Assembly (NCBI GenBank): GCA_020466095.1
Contig: CM035809.1
Location: 3,463,309 to 3,527,308, forward strand
DNA length: 64,000 bases
Source of the DNA: Chlorops oryzae
Lineage: Eukaryota > Arthropoda > Insecta > Diptera > Chloropidae
Reading direction: 5' to 3'
Position 1 is the stretch's first letter, and every line of letters starts with the position of its first letter. Under the pieces are notes generated by a model, which had not been told where the DNA came from, searched no databases, and saw only the letters and a list, made by a program, of their open reading frames with translations. Made by a program: the position numbers and the translations under genes. Positions 1 through 13,076 of this stretch are shown here, in pieces.

Positions 1-383
1 CAGAACAAAAATTTCAAAATAAAAATGGTCGATGGCTATTTTTGGGGCTATGTTCAGCAGAGGGCTCTATGGCCATTTGCTTGGACCGTGAAAAAAATTT
101 GTTTTGACATTTCTTCTTTTGTAGGTATTTAAAAAATTTTTTTTAATTTAAAAATTATCTTTTTATTTCAATAATGTCCGTGGTTAGTTCAACACTTAAA
201 AATTAAATGCATTTTTGAAAATTATCCAGTCAATTCAACCTTAAATATGGTTGATTCAAAAGGAAATCTTTATTTTTTCCACCAAGCAAAATTTTTAAAT
301 TTAAAAATATTCCTTGTTGAAACAGTTTTCTATGTTTTTCCTTTTGATTTAACCAGTTTTCTGGTTGATTTTTTTCTCTGTGT
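1..383. mobile_element. MITE end fragment, CACAGAGAAAAAAATC terminus
   Basis: AT-rich non-coding sequence whose right edge reads as a terminal inverted repeat (CACAGAGAAAAAAATC on the - strand, followed by TA). The end resembles that of the TA-flanked MITE found three times further on. The left end is outside the window, so family and length are unknown. Confidence 0.35.
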
Positions 384-854
384 ACATATAAGAAAAAATC
401 AAAGTTTTTGGGCGTGGTAGTCGGTGGAACTTAGGCGCGTATCCAGTGGGTGGTTTTGGGGGTGCTAAATACGGGTTTTGTCCCTAAATGAGGCTTTTTT
501 ACACTAATCAATTATCATCAAAAATTCTTACTTCTATTCGCTGTTAGCGTTACATTTTATTAGAGTTACATTTCCTGCAAGCGACACTTTGAATGCAAAA
601 TTTTGATGAAAAGGTTCTTAATAAAAACGAAATGAATTTTTCTATTTTTTGTCAAACATATCGCACCCTTGCTACTAAATCGGCACAATTCAAAATTTCG
701 CATTTCTCGAAAATCATTCAATCTCTCTTAAAACTGAGGAGAAATAATATTTTTTCTAAACTAATATTACTCTCAATCGAATGCTGCATCTGTCAATATA
801 AGCGTTAATTTTCTGGGTGTTGAGTTTCCTACAGAAAAATGCAATCGAACATAA
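384..854. other. No gene seen
   Basis: AT-rich sequence with a short GC-richer patch near 410-470 (GGGCGTGG motif, common in fly repeats). A 71-codon frame at 593-808 shows no recognisable domain and is not called. Confidence 0.5.
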
Positions 855-1731
855 AACAAGTAAGGGTGTTATAGTCAGGCAAGCCTGACAATAGAATACC
901 CGACACAGACACACATATTCAAATAATTTTTAATATCAGGAGTTGTTTAAGGCCATAGGGGCCCCATATTCCGCATTTTTTTAAATTTCTTTATGCAAAC
1001 CGCCCCTTTGCCACGCCCACTTTTCCAATTTTTCGGAATTCTAATCGGAGGCTTAAATATACGCGCAAATTCTAAGTTTCATTGAAATATTTGGAAAAAG
1101 TCAGATTTTGGGGCAGTTTTCGGATTTTTGTGACAGACCCTAGTAACTGGAGGTACCCTTAATAATGAACCAATCCAGAAAATTTTTTGGCAGGATGTTT
1201 ATGGTAACAAAGGAAGTATAAGTGCCATTTTCGTTCAAGTCCCATAGGCGTTTCGGGAGTAGGAGACAATTCTCGAAAAACGCCCTTCTGCCACGCCCAT
1301 TTTTCTGATTTTTGTAAATCACATTAATTGGCCTAAAATATGTTCAAATGCCAAATTTCATCAAAATATGTTGAAAAACTCCGATTTTAGAGCAGTTTTT
1401 GTAATTTTCGTAACAGACCCTAGTACTGGAGGTACCCCTAAAAATGGTTCGATCGGGTCCATTCTCAAACTTAGTCTTACTCATGTCCCCGTGAGCACGC
1501 ATACAAAATTTTGTCAAGATAGCTCAACTCCTTCGATAAGATAACTGTATACAGACAGACGGACAGACAGACAGACGGACAGACGGACAGACGGACATGT
1601 CTAAATCGAATCTCCTGGTGACGCTGATCATTTCTATATACATTTTGTATAGTCTATCTCGACTGGTTCTGGCTGTTACACACAACCCAACAAACGCAAT
1701 ATACCCTCGACACAGAGTGTGTCGGGTATAA
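855..1731 (+). mobile_element. Helentron/DINE-1-like element family F1, complete copy
   Basis: Non-autonomous, non-coding element. The 5' end reads AACAAGTAAGG. It is followed by a perfect hairpin (TCAGGC-AA-GCCTGA, 875-888) and then the 5' subterminal inverted repeat ATACCCGACAC (896-906). The 3' end is a stem-loop (about 1701-1729) whose right arm is GTGTCGGGTAT, the exact reverse complement of the 5' repeat, followed by AAAAA. Just inside the 3' end is a degenerate GACA/GACG microsatellite (about 1552-1600). The interior contains two diverged versions of a block around CAGACCCTAGTA-CTGGAGGTACCC. These are the hallmarks of DINE-1/mini-me type Helitron relatives in flies. No Rep-helicase is present. 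Confidence 0.8.
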
Positions 1732-4700
1732 AAATGTATTAAACAAATTTTGAATTGTGCCGATTTATTAGCAAGGGTGCGATATCTGTATACATTCAAA
1801 TAAAAATCGGGTATCTTAATGTACAAATAAATGTAAAATTTGCATAAAAAATTGAACAGTCGATTTAGCATGCAAAACAACAACGACGACTCTCTGGTTT
1901 TTGTTTGTTTCGTCGGGCCTAAATTAAAGCTTATATCCTTTTATATGTCGCCTTTTAAAAATTTGGGCAACCCTTCCAATTTCGGTCGCATCAAGTGAAC
2001 GGTCGTTTTCTTCTTTGAGAAGATTAAAAACATGTCCTTGAAAAAAAAGGGGGGAAAAACATTGAAATAACGTGCGACGAGGTCCTCCTTTCTATGTCTT
2101 TTTCTTCAAGAAAAATTAATACAAACTAAGCTTAAAATATTTTTTTCTAAAACGGTTCAGTTTTCAATCCTAACCAAGAATATATATTTATATACTTTGC
2201 TTTATCTGCGGCTGCTACGAGCTTAAAGGTAAAAATTTGTTTTGTTCCTACGCATCAAAGAGTCTCTGTAAGGCAAGATAAATAACCACCAACAACTCCA
2301 ACATCAATTCTACTGAAAAGGTCAAAGCTCGATTGTGTAAAGTAATGACTTTGCCATTTAAGTAATTAGTCGCAACCTGTCGTTTTATACATAAGTAATT
2401 AAAATAAGCTTCCATTCGCTTCAGAAATATCAAAGCTCAGGTTTCGCAATACAAATCAAGTAATTGCGTATTATCAGCACTTCTACAATGCCCAAAGTTA
2501 ATTGACATTGTGATGATACCAATGCTTACCTACATTTATTACGCGAACAGAACTGCTCAGCCATTTCAATTTCCTCAGCAATTCCATTGAAGTAAAATTG
2601 AAAATGATCCTTTTGTCCTCGAAAAGTTAGGCCCATTAAATTATAAGAATATACCTTAAAATTAAGATCTTAAGATTTATCCATCTTTTCAGTCAACAAG
2701 TGCCACCATTTTCAAATGAATTCCTTGGAAATTACAATAAGGATTGAATTCTCTGTTGGTCTTAAGCATTTAAAGAAGGTCAGTAGGGCAATGTAGCAAA
2801 ATTATTCTCTGAAATGCATTCCCGTAGAATTGATTGCGAGCACTTAAAATCCACTTAAAAATAAATGAAAGCAACTTTTAATTTCAGCTCGAATGCGATG
2901 GAACCAGCTTGAATGCAAAAAGTTCGTAAATACAACTAATGATAATACGGTACACGTGCCGTGGTTTATTTATTTGCGTGGGAAGCATAACCATTAAATG
3001 TTCCCTTGAGATATAAAAGGAAAGCTGTGACAAATTTTAAAATGCACCTGCTTTCTTATGAACGTTATAAAGAGGAGAGGATTTTGACTGAATCGAGCGT
3101 AGTTTATGTCTTTTTGAGCGTCTAGCGCTGAAGAATGTTACTTATTTTATGAAATTTCGTACTTAATATTTAGCTCCACTTTGCAGGTAAGTCCTAAAAC
3201 TCCTGAAAAAAATGATTTAATCGTTGACTCAGATAGAGAAAATGATGAATTTTAATGGTTTTCTAACCCCAAAGATTCTCGATATTGGGAGTTTTTTAAA
3301 AGGTTTTTATTGAACGTTTTCAAATTTTGACATCCTTTAAAGTCACATCCTTTTTTTCCATTGTGAATTTCTTATTTCTAAGCTTGACTATCACAATAAA
3401 TCTACTACTAAGAAAACACTACTGTTAGAATCAGACTTTTAAGGTTCTTACAGTCCACAGTGGATCGGCTTCATACAATGTTTGGAAAAAATTAGAACTT
3501 TGGTACACGTGGGTTTAAAGATAATACATGTTAAGAAAATTTGAATTTTTCATCAAAATTGGCCACGCCCACCACCCACCTCCCATGCACCCCAGAAAGT
3601 ATTTTTCATTAAAAGCTTTTATTTTTGGCCCTCAAATCGTAAAACTTAACCCAAACCTGAAAAAAAAAATAATAGAAGTCCACTGTAAGAAATTCACCAA
3701 AATTGGCTACGCCCGCCACCCACAAACCTTCAAAAGACTTTTTCATATATAAATATAGGATAAATGTCAACCTCTCTTTTACTTTTCATTCGTTGAAAAA
3801 TGCTTTTACTACTTATGCAGTTGTTGTTGCTAACTAAACTTCGATATAGTTAATTAAAATAAGCATATATTAACTATAGTTAACATTACCCTAAAAGTAT
3901 GCTATACTTTTTGCCCCATTTTTCAACTATTTTCCCGGCTTCGTATTACATAAAAGTGCTAATAATTTGAATAGTGACAAAATTTGCAGACGATTTTCTT
4001 TGCTATCGGTAGAAGAGATGTCTGTCATTCATTTTTCTGTGATAATAAGATTCTAATGTTCTTATTTTTTTCCAAACAAATCGCCAATAAATTTTCACGA
4101 CAAAACTGGACTTGCCCTGCAATAATCAAATTATTTTGAATTACCGCAAATATGCGCAAAAAATATTAATGCTTTACGAAAGAGCAAAGCTTAGCATATA
4201 ATTGAGCCTCCAAAGTTTGAGTATCCCGCAGCATCTTCCCTAGTTTTGCTCCCCATAAAACACAATTTTTAATCAAATTTCTGCTCAAAAACTACATAAC
4301 ATAAAGGCTTAAATTAACAAAGATAATGAACACATACGTAAAACTTTTCATAACATAAAAATCTGTATAAATTTCACTATACTGTCCATGGTTGAATTCT
4401 ATTTTTGACGTCCGCCTTTTGAAATAAATTCCAACTAAAAAGAAACTTTATTGACACCACATTGAACTGAAATAATACTTCTCAGAAACGTACGTTTTTA
4501 TAGTGCTGCCTGATGCTGAGACTGCAAAAAAAAATTATTCTTTTTGTATTTTCGGTGTTCCTGGAGATTTAACTAAACACGCATATAAGGATTTTTGAAA
4601 ATATTTCGAGTCTAAATTTGGAGCTTATGCCAAAAAAGGCGATTCAGCCCAGTGTGCAGTGTTTACAAGGATTCCTTTATTCTTCTACAATAAAAACGAA

Positions 4701-6216
4701 ATTTTAAATTAATTGATTTAATTTAATGAACTTAATTTAAAATCATTATTTCAATTGTTGATGGATGAACATTACATTTTTATTTCGAAATATATCTTGT
4801 GATGTTGAAATAATCTCTTTGGCCATTCTAGTCAAACAACGTCTTGTAATTGTGTGTGAAATACAATTATGCCATTCAACTCTTTAAGGACGAAAGAGTT
4901 GCAGGAAGAACATAGAGAACTAAGCAGTATCCAAATTTAGTAACTTTTTCTCATGAGGATATTCCAGTGCTGTCAACTATCTTAAGGAACTGCCCCACTT
5001 GGCAAGTAAAGTGCTTTTACTTCCTGAAAAAACAAATTTTCTTGCTCAAAAACTTTATATCAAGGAGGCTTTTTGCTTGCTGCAAGTGCTTTTTGACCAG
5101 CCTTACTTTGCAAGCGAAAGGAAAATACTTATTACAAGCGCGCTACTTTCCAAGTGGAGAAGTACCTTCATTCTAAAAAAAAAAAATTTCTTTGATTTCT
5201 TTTCAATAAATTCTCCTTAAGCTTCATTGTTCATGAAAAATTCTTGTCACAGAAATTCCATAGATTCCAACGGTTTACTTAAAATTGCTTCACACTTTAA
5301 TCAATGTGAGATATTTTGTCACGTCACGAGACAAATCAATTCCTGTCAACATTTTTCCTCTGAAAATATACGCACGTGCTTCTCCAAACTAATTGTTTCC
5401 GCATTCCAGATGACAAGCTTGACAGGTGATGCAATAAAAATTTACTGTGCGTCGCTCACAATGCATTCCATAAAAAAAAGGACCCATATCGCATGCTTTT
5501 TATATCATCCCAGTTAAGAACAATCCCCTCAAACTGCTCATGTAAGCTCATGAAAAGCAGTGCTTAACAAACTTTTCTCTCGCATGATATAACTAAGGAG
5601 TTATTCTTATGTAAACGCGTTGAAATCAACTCTATCCGGGGTTTGTGTTTATGTACCAATGAAGTTAAATTATTTAAATTTTTTGCATGTTTTTTCTGGA
5701 ATTTAGCTCCAAAAAGGAAAGTGTTGCAATATGAAACAGCAAAACTCATCATTTTATTTCTGCATTTAAAGAAGCTAAATTCAGGATAAATGAAGCGATA
5801 AATGCTAAAATCACAAGAGCTAAAATCAATTAAATGCAATAGTCTGTAAGCAGCGTCAAGCTATTGATGTTTCAAAGCGGCACACTCTGGCGTCTCGAGG
5901 AAGGCCAATGTGCCGAAGAACGTGCTTTGTGAAGCACTGATATTCAGAAAAAAGAATAAAATTTTTTACTGCGAGCATCGGAATTATTTCACATAGTACA
6001 TACATACAGATGTTTTTTTTTTTTTGGAAGCAATTTATGAAAAGAATTCAACTGCAATAAATTTATTGGAAATAATATTTTTTTGAATGTTTCCGTATTT
6101 GTTTTTTCTTGATAAACTGTTTGGTCGATTGGTTTATTGATTGTTTCATGGATTGGTGGGGTTTTGTGCTGATTTGTTGAACAACCCTTTTTCCTGATTT
6201 ATTTAATTTTTTTCAG
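1732..6216. other. No gene seen; AT-rich intergenic or intronic
   Basis: No coding exon could be supported here. Two stretches (about 3555-3590 and 3705-3725) carry diverged copies of an AAATTGGCCACGCCCACCACCCAC-like motif (shown in pieces), also present inverted near 9375-9410, so they are probably repeat fragments. A weak imperfect inverted repeat around CCACTTGGCAAGTA (about 4993) and its complement (about 5162) may be a decayed 170-bp MITE. Long A and T runs occur throughout. Confidence 0.5.
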
Positions 6217-6387
6217 ATGACTCGTTCACCTCAAAATGGATGCAAAGTTAATGGAGCCATTGTCACTGCAAAGCGTCCCACACTGCGTATGAGTAATGCA
6301 AAAAACACGTTGGCTGAGAGCACACGTATACGCAGATGTGTACTGATGTATGGCATGTATAACTTATTGCTCGTTGTTCCACAATAA
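6217..6387 (+). CDS. Candidate terminal coding exon, unknown protein
   Basis: A strong 3' splice-acceptor pattern (pyrimidine-rich tract ending TTTTTTTCAG at 6216) is followed directly by ATG and a 56-codon open frame ending in TAA at 6385-6387. The stop overlaps an AATAAA polyadenylation signal. Codons such as GCC, GTC, CTG and CGC make it more coding-like than its surroundings. The peptide is basic and ends in a hydrophobic tail (NLLLVVPQ). It could be the last exon of a gene with upstream exons outside what can be recognised, or a chance frame. No family is recognised. Confidence 0.25.
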   Translation: MTRSPQNGCKVNGAIVTAKRPTLRMSNAKNTLAESTRIRRCVLMYGMYNLLLVVPQ

Positions 6388-8622
6388 ATTAAAATCTTCT
6401 TCGCGGAGTTGATCAAAAAAGCAATTTCAAATGTTTAACTAAAATTTAATTAAATATAATTAATAATATAAAATGCATAATGACTTCACCGAATACATGA
6501 ATTGTCTGATTTACCTAGATATTTAGTAGGCACTGAAATACCTTTGATATTTTTTTGGCACATAATGTAAATTGAAGGTATACAAAATTTTATTAATTAT
6601 TCAGAAAATATAGCTTTTTAAAATGAATTTAGTAAAGAAGGCTCAAAGTTATTATATTATAAGCAGGGATCGAAAATAATAATTATGACATTGAGTTTTT
6701 ACCGAAAAAATCATTGGGAATAATTTGTTATACGGAAACTTGAGATACACCAAAGTTGTTGGTTTTTATGAAATACCTAAAAAAAAAGAAAAACCTTAAC
6801 TTGCAATTTTTATTTAAAAATTGAGATTTAATTATTCATTTCTAATTTTTTTCAACATATTACAATATAAGACTTACTTTATAATACTTATATAAAAATT
6901 GAAAAATATCTCTTAAATCGTAAGATCTATTTATAAATCAGAGAATAAGTCTTACATTTTGATTTTTATTTAAAAGTTAGAAAATATGTCTTATTTTACG
7001 ATACTTATTTTGAAATTGAAAAACAATAATTATTTCAAAGAGTTTTGAAATAAATATTAAAATTTAATTTTTATAATAAATCTTTTAAAAGTTGCGGACT
7101 CTGATCATAATTATAATAAAGGCAAAAGTGGTATGAATCTGAGAACAAAATTTTTGGGAAATGAACTCGGTCAGGAAGTAAGGTTGGAAGAAATGGGTAA
7201 ACGAAAAAGTATAGCAGATTATACAATGTTTTTTTTTTCCTGAAAGACACATGCTGCCGCTATAAACGAATTAAGGGACCCATCGAACAATGCGAACTCT
7301 TTAAGAAATGAGCTTCCTTTAAAAATGTTAAAAAAATATAAGTCGTATTTTAGAAATTATTTTCAGGATTTAAAATGGCGCATTTGCCTGTTTGGTAAAT
7401 AACAAACATTCCTCCTACCATTTTATAATCAAAAAAGTTTTGAATGTCTATTTTCCCCGTTTTTACTTCTTTTCCTTTTTTGGCCGAAGAAAATGATTAT
7501 TTTACATGGGAAACTTGGGGTAGTGAGAACGCAGAAAACCATTCTAGCATTTATCTCAACGTTAATTTTCCTGCTTTAAAATAATTCATTTTGTTTGGCT
7601 TTAAAGCATGAATAGCATCCGGCTACATTTAAGAAAAATGTTTGTTCTTTCTGTTCAGAAACTTTTCATAAAAAATATTAAAGCCATATAGTGTTACTTG
7701 AGAAGGATGCGCCTGGAAAAGATTTAAGCTCAGAGAAACTTTATGAAGTCAATAAATTTATCGGCATTGGAGCGGGACTCGTGCGTTAATTTTCAATCTT
7801 CCGATTGCGGCTAAATCTCATATTTTACGTAGTATGCCGTCTTAAATTACAGTCTGTTTGCTCGCAGCTTGCATCATTTCTTCTTCTTCTTCTTCTTTCT
7901 GGGCTTATCCGTTTAACAGCACTCTGGCTTGCCACAATAATCGACGACATAAATTTAAGTAACAAAGTACGAGGGTAAAGAATGTAATATTTGGCTTATA
8001 TGTGCTCAATTCGTGAGCTCATTTTGAGCTCTGAATCGACGAAAAATGAAGAAAAAATCTTGAAAGGCAAGTAACTTGTTTGATGCTTCAGCTTGTTTTT
8101 AATGCGAAGACGCTTCTAATATCATATGGAAGTATTTATCGGGCTTTTACACTTTTTCATTGCACGGTTTGGTCCTGACTCTACTACAGAGCTTACAAAA
8201 ATTGGAGCAATAGTTTTGAAATATTTTTATGAAATAGACTACAAGAACACCTCTTTGAAAATATAATCTGAGCAAATAGTGTTCAGAAAGAAAACTTACC
8301 AGTTTGTATACAAAATTGTCGCCTTATACCAAAATTCCTCACAAAAAAAAACGTAATCCCAATATTTTTTCCGTTTGTGCATTTTAATCTTCTGAAAAGC
8401 AAAATTTAAGCTATTACATACCTGCCAATCTGTTTCTTCATGTGTACATTTCTGCTGATTAAATTCTCCATCCGCAATCCTTTTTTGAGAGAATAATATT
8501 CGAAATGAGCTTGATTGAGAGCAATTGTATCGGTGCAATTTCATACAAAAGCCCTTTTTGAATGGTATTTCAATGTCAAAAAATGCATAAAGATATGTGG
8601 CTGGAGCTTTAGTACTGACCGT
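6388..8622. other. No gene seen
   Basis: AT-rich sequence. Contains a short CTT/TTC microsatellite (about 7879-7899) and a set of related ATATTT/AAAATTGAAAAA stretches at 6780-7080. No domain is recognisable in any frame. Confidence 0.5.
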
Positions 8623-9525
8623 GCACAGTGTAACGAGCGTCGACAAAAATCAAAAAATTATAGTTTCGAAATGAATAAAACTTTTGATGATTTCTTTAAG
8701 TTAATACTCTTTGAGCCGGTCTTTTAAAGTCTGATTAAATCTTTGGTTTGATTACCACAGATTTTGTCTATCCAGTGTTTATGAATCGAAGATTTAGAAA
8801 ATGCATATTTTCAACACTTTTTCCGGTTTGCTTAACAAACCGTAGGTAAATCAGGAATTTCAATATTTTTCCAGTCTATCTGTCAAATTAGCCAATGAAA
8901 TTAAATATACATATTGGTAAAATTTTCACAAATGGGCCACTTTTGAATCGATTGTCTCAGATTTCAGTGATTGATACGGCATTCGATAGCCTTGGAGGTA
9001 AAAAAAATCCTTTCAAACTTAATTTTTGAAAAAAAAAATTGTTTTTGTCCCTTAGTTATTAGCCGTCCAAGTTTCCGGTTATGGTTTTTTTTAAATTCAT
9101 AACTCACGAACTGTTTATCGAAACTCAACGTTCATGACAACAAAATTTCGTAAATTAATGTACTTTTCCATACAAATTTTATTTTTAATAAACTATTTAT
9201 TTTTCCTAAAATTTTTCTTTTAAAATCACATTTAAAATTCTCCAAAAAATTCAATATTAATGAATATTTATAGTTTTTCTTTCGATTCTTATGTTTAGTT
9301 CGAGAATACCAGTAAGGTATGTGTCGAATGTGAAGTCAGTAAGTCAAAATTTGGGGCTCCACTTAATATGTATGTAGCGGTAGTGGGTGGTGGGCGTGGC
9401 CAATTTTTATAAAACTCGAAACTTTTCTTAATTGGGTAGAAATAAGCAATGACGCAAAATTCCATTACTCTGCGAGCCCTCCTTCTATTTTTGTCGCGGG
9501 AATGAATGCGTTCGTTACACTGTGC
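8623..9525. mobile_element. Putative DNA-transposon derivative with GCACAGTGTAACG termini
   Basis: The two ends read GCACAGTGTAACGAGCG (from 8623) and, on the other strand, GCACAGTGTAACGAACG (from 9525). They form a ~17-bp terminal inverted repeat with one mismatch, and a GACAAAAAT stretch follows on both sides. The interior is non-coding and AT-rich, with one GTGGGCGTGGCC patch. No convincing target-site duplication is visible, so the superfamily is open. Confidence 0.5.
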
Positions 9526-12186
9526 GGCGTAGTCCTTCGGAAAAAATTTAAAATATATTTTCCTAAGAAAATAATGTTTGGAGGACAATAAAAAGAGGAT
9601 ACAAATAATAAAAATATTGCAAAATTTTACTCAAGAAGACGTACTAATAACGTACTGAATATTTTCGTCCACTTGAAGGCTTCTAAGTTCTACACACAAA
9701 TCCTTATGAGCATTTAAGCGACTTGAATGGAGAATTGATTGAAATAAATGAGCTCATAAAATATTTCATACATTTTTTATTTCATATATTATTTCATATA
9801 TGTATATCTAATGGAAAATGTGCTTTATATGATACCATATCTAGGAAAACTAATTCTTCAATAAATCTTCCTATTTTTCTTCTAGTAATGAATTTCTTAA
9901 AAAAAAGTTTTCCTTTTCATTGAGGACCCGCTCAATTGTTATGGTAAATTCGTTAGTCTCCTCATTTCATGGTTTTTATTGAATAAATTGTCATTTCCCT
10001 TTCAGGATTATTTATTCTCATTTAAGGTCCTTTTCGTTGTGAGACCTTCTTGCTGCTGTGATATGCAAACTAATATTCTCTCTTTGATCCTTCTGGTTGT
10101 ATAAACGAAGAAGTCAAAGCAGAACAGAGGCGTAAACAGATTTTATGGGGGCTTACCTCCGAACGGGGAATCACAAAGAAGCGCGAAAATTGAAGTTTTT
10201 TAGTGTCTTATCCTCTCCCGTAATTATTTTCTGCGTACGCACCTCAAGCAGAAGTTAAAATTTCTTTCACGGTCCCAATTTTTCTATTTATTTCGAATAG
10301 CAATCTGGGAAATTTGTAGTTTTTGCCGAGCTTTATTGAAAATGGTTAAGAATCTATACTCTTTGGCAAAGCTTAGAAAACTTTGGCTTTTAAATTGAGA
10401 TTGCAACAAAATGTTTGAGAGCAAAACCAAACGACACATTGGGGAAAATTTCGATATTTCGCTTCAGGACGACATGGACAACTTCCGTTTTAACACTATC
10501 AGTGCATAAAAGCCTCTGGTGAACGCTATGAAAGTTTGTTTTTTGTTTGGATTATGCTTGAGTAAAGTGCGAGATACAATGGCGTAGCAAAATATCTGAA
10601 CTATATACTTGAATATTTTCTATATTTTTATTGACCATTCGATGAATGCAGCCGTTGATTCAAACATTGAACTAAACTTTTTGTTCGCTCAAAGGCTTTT
10701 TATTTTCAAAAGGATTTTCATTTTTATTTCCAGTTGCAGTGCTCTTGAAGCCACAATCACGAAAAAAGAAATCAAATATGGACACACCCGATTGAATTCT
10801 TAATATTAGACAGTTTTTTTATTTCCATTTAAATCAATTTTCTTAGCTTAAAACCTAAATTTAGTGCACACAAAATCACGATTTCAAAAAAATTCAAATT
10901 TAAAATTATGTGTACTTTCAGCCTCAAAGTTAAGCGAAACATTTTAACATTTTAAGCACCGATTCGGGGAGTGAAAAGAATTCTATTCTATTTTATCTAT
11001 AAATAAGAACTGTCCGTCCATTTAGGTAGCCGTGCCTTTTTTCGCCGTGGGTAAAAGTAGAGTCATGGCGCATGCACCTGTTGATTGAAAAAGATTAGAA
11101 ACTTATTATTTATTTATTTTCAAAACTTGTGCTCGCTTATTCCTACACAGAAAGACTTTTGTGCGTAAATACAACCAATTTTGTTAATCAATATAACAAA
11201 TTCGTTGTTAAAACTCAGCCTATCACAGTTTTTGTTACATTCATTAAACGATTTGTAATATCAACAACCAAAGGTATTAAAAATCAACCAAATATTTTAA
11301 ATAAATAAAAGAGGAAAACATGCCTCATCTACATATTCCATAATAAAAATTTGAGTCTGCAGTCAGTTTACGGAAGGTAATTATACATTATAACATCATG
11401 AACATATAAGAGAAAATTTTTGATTATTTTGTCTCTTCTTGTTTGCAAGTCCATAAAGCTAACGAGAATTTTAGCAAAATATTTATGTGCACTAATACTT
11501 TCATTGTTTGATATGATATAACAATCAAACAACGGTTTGTTAAGTGTTAATATTTTTGGTATTTAAAAATAACAAAATAATCAACCAAATTTTTGTTCAA
11601 AATTTAATGTTACGAACTTTTTCCGAATTTCGTGATTTGTTTGAAATTTTTAATTGGGACAATTAAAAACCGATGAATCGAGTTTAACAAACGCCATTAA
11701 TTGGAATTTTTCGTAGCCAGTTTTTCTATATCTATCTATTTATATCTATTAATTACGATGTGCTACTTTAAAATAAATATTTTAATTGAGAGCTGAACTA
11801 AACGATCCCCCATATCACCCAAGGGGAATCAAACTGTATCATTGGTTTTTTAAGCTACACAGCATCTTTTTTTTTTTCTTAATTTTGCGCTCCAGTTTTT
11901 GGCTCATATTTATGTATGAATGTGTTTCCTTAAGAGCTCGCAAGATTTTCTTTCCAAAACACCATTAAGGTATAATCACCCATATAGGAGATATTCCTCG
12001 CGGCCGAAATAGGGGGAAAACGTTTAGTTGAGGCCTGGTTAATTTTAGCTCTATCACAGTGTAATGAATTAAATACATTAATATGAATAAAACGAAATAA
12101 AAATGTTATAATGACCAAACTGGAACTCGAATTTCAAGGCTACAAACAGAAACTGTTCCAAGTTAATTATATTTATATTTACTTAC
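9526..12186. other. No gene resolved; possible 3' part of the transporter gene
   Basis: Mostly AT-rich. Around 11150-11640 there are repeated AACAA/TTGTT-rich segments beginning with CACAGAAAGAC, possibly a decayed MITE. The stretch just left of 12187 should hold the last exon of the minus-strand transporter. Possible acceptors at about 12063 and 12137 (- strand) give short frames (39 and 21 codons), neither of which looks like the expected end of transmembrane helix 12, so none is called. Confidence 0.4.
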
Positions 12187-12708
12187 AAATAACAATAACT
12201 CCCATCATTGCAAACGGAGGTATGCAGCCAATTTTGATAACCAACGGAAAAATCATATTGCCCGTTAGGGCTCCAAGACGCCCGAACATTAGGCAGCTCG
12301 CAACGACAATTGTTCTAAGAAAACGTTTTATTAATCTTATTATTTATAGCGCAACTTGTTTAAACTTACCTCAACGAAGTTGGGAAAATGGCTACAACGG
12401 TGCCTAAAAGTGAAAGTGTTGACACACTCATGACTGATATATACAATGAAGAAATGATCAAAGTGGTCGTGCCATTAATTGACCAATAGAGGCTGGTAAT
12501 CAAGCAAGCACATATGAATAGGCCACCAACTACAAAAATAAAATTCGACCTTCAAGTATGCTATAGAATGTAACTGAAATTTATACTCACTCATTAAACG
12601 CTTCTCGCCTATTGCTCGAGTAATTGGCCCACCAACTCCATAGCAACATACCGCGACTGTAGCGACTATAATATTGTTAACGTACATATTCATCGAAATT
12701 TCCGGACG
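12187..12708 (-). CDS. SV2-like major facilitator transporter, C-terminal exons
   Basis: Three exons read in one frame on the - strand: 12708-12591, 12529-12370 and 12314-12187. They are joined by 61- and 55-bp introns with GTGAGT and GTAAGT donors and pyrimidine-tract TAG acceptors. The first exon begins at an acceptor (TTTTATTTTAG). About 135 residues are encoded: a helix followed by GGPITRAIGEKRL, a helix with a Gly/Ala/Cys-rich face, then GTVVAIFPTSLRT and FGRLGALTGNMIF, then the start of a last helix (PPFAMMGVIVI). FPTxLR and FGRLGAL-GN are typical of the loop and helices 10-11 of SV2/organic-ion-type MFS proteins expanded in flies. Full-length relatives have about 450-550 residues, so the N-terminal half and the last ~20-30 residues are missing here. 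Either the gene is broken or its other exons are far away or in a gap. A hAT element starts 369 bp upstream of the first visible exon. Substrate unknown. Confidence 0.8.
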
Positions 12709-13076
12709 CTAAAATAAAAAAAATTGAAAAAATTTATTGAAAACTACTGCGACAACATGCGAAAAACCATGTAAGTTGATTTAAGATAAAAGAAATTAAG
12801 AAAAAAGGAGAATTTTATTTTGCTTAAGATAGGAGGTTTAGCTAAACAAGGAAGCTTATTTACGAAAGTCCTTAATTCATAAGGAAAGAACATGGAAGAA
12901 CGTTGGAAGATTGTCAAATGAAAAGAGAATTAAATTGCTATCAACTCGGAGCACGTAAAATTGAAAATCAGCAAACTAATGTCCTTGGAAGACAGTTGAA
13001 AATATTTAAAAAGCTGTTGTTGTTTCTTATAACTCAGTTATTTTGTCCACGTGGTGTTAGTTCCATAGTTCTAGAC

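Noticed and set aside
1552..1600. CRISPR-like or satellite array of GACA/GACG units
   Set aside because: A proto-microsatellite internal to the F1 element, found at the same place in other copies; no spacers.
1524..1883. 119-codon minus-strand frame with a PSVRLSVCPSV stretch
   Set aside because: It reads through the GACA/GACG proto-microsatellite of a Helentron-like element; the repetitive peptide reflects the microsatellite.
11930..12118. Last exon of the SV2-like transporter
   Set aside because: An acceptor near 12063 is possible, but the 39-residue peptide is hydrophilic and does not complete the final helix; the assignment is not supported.
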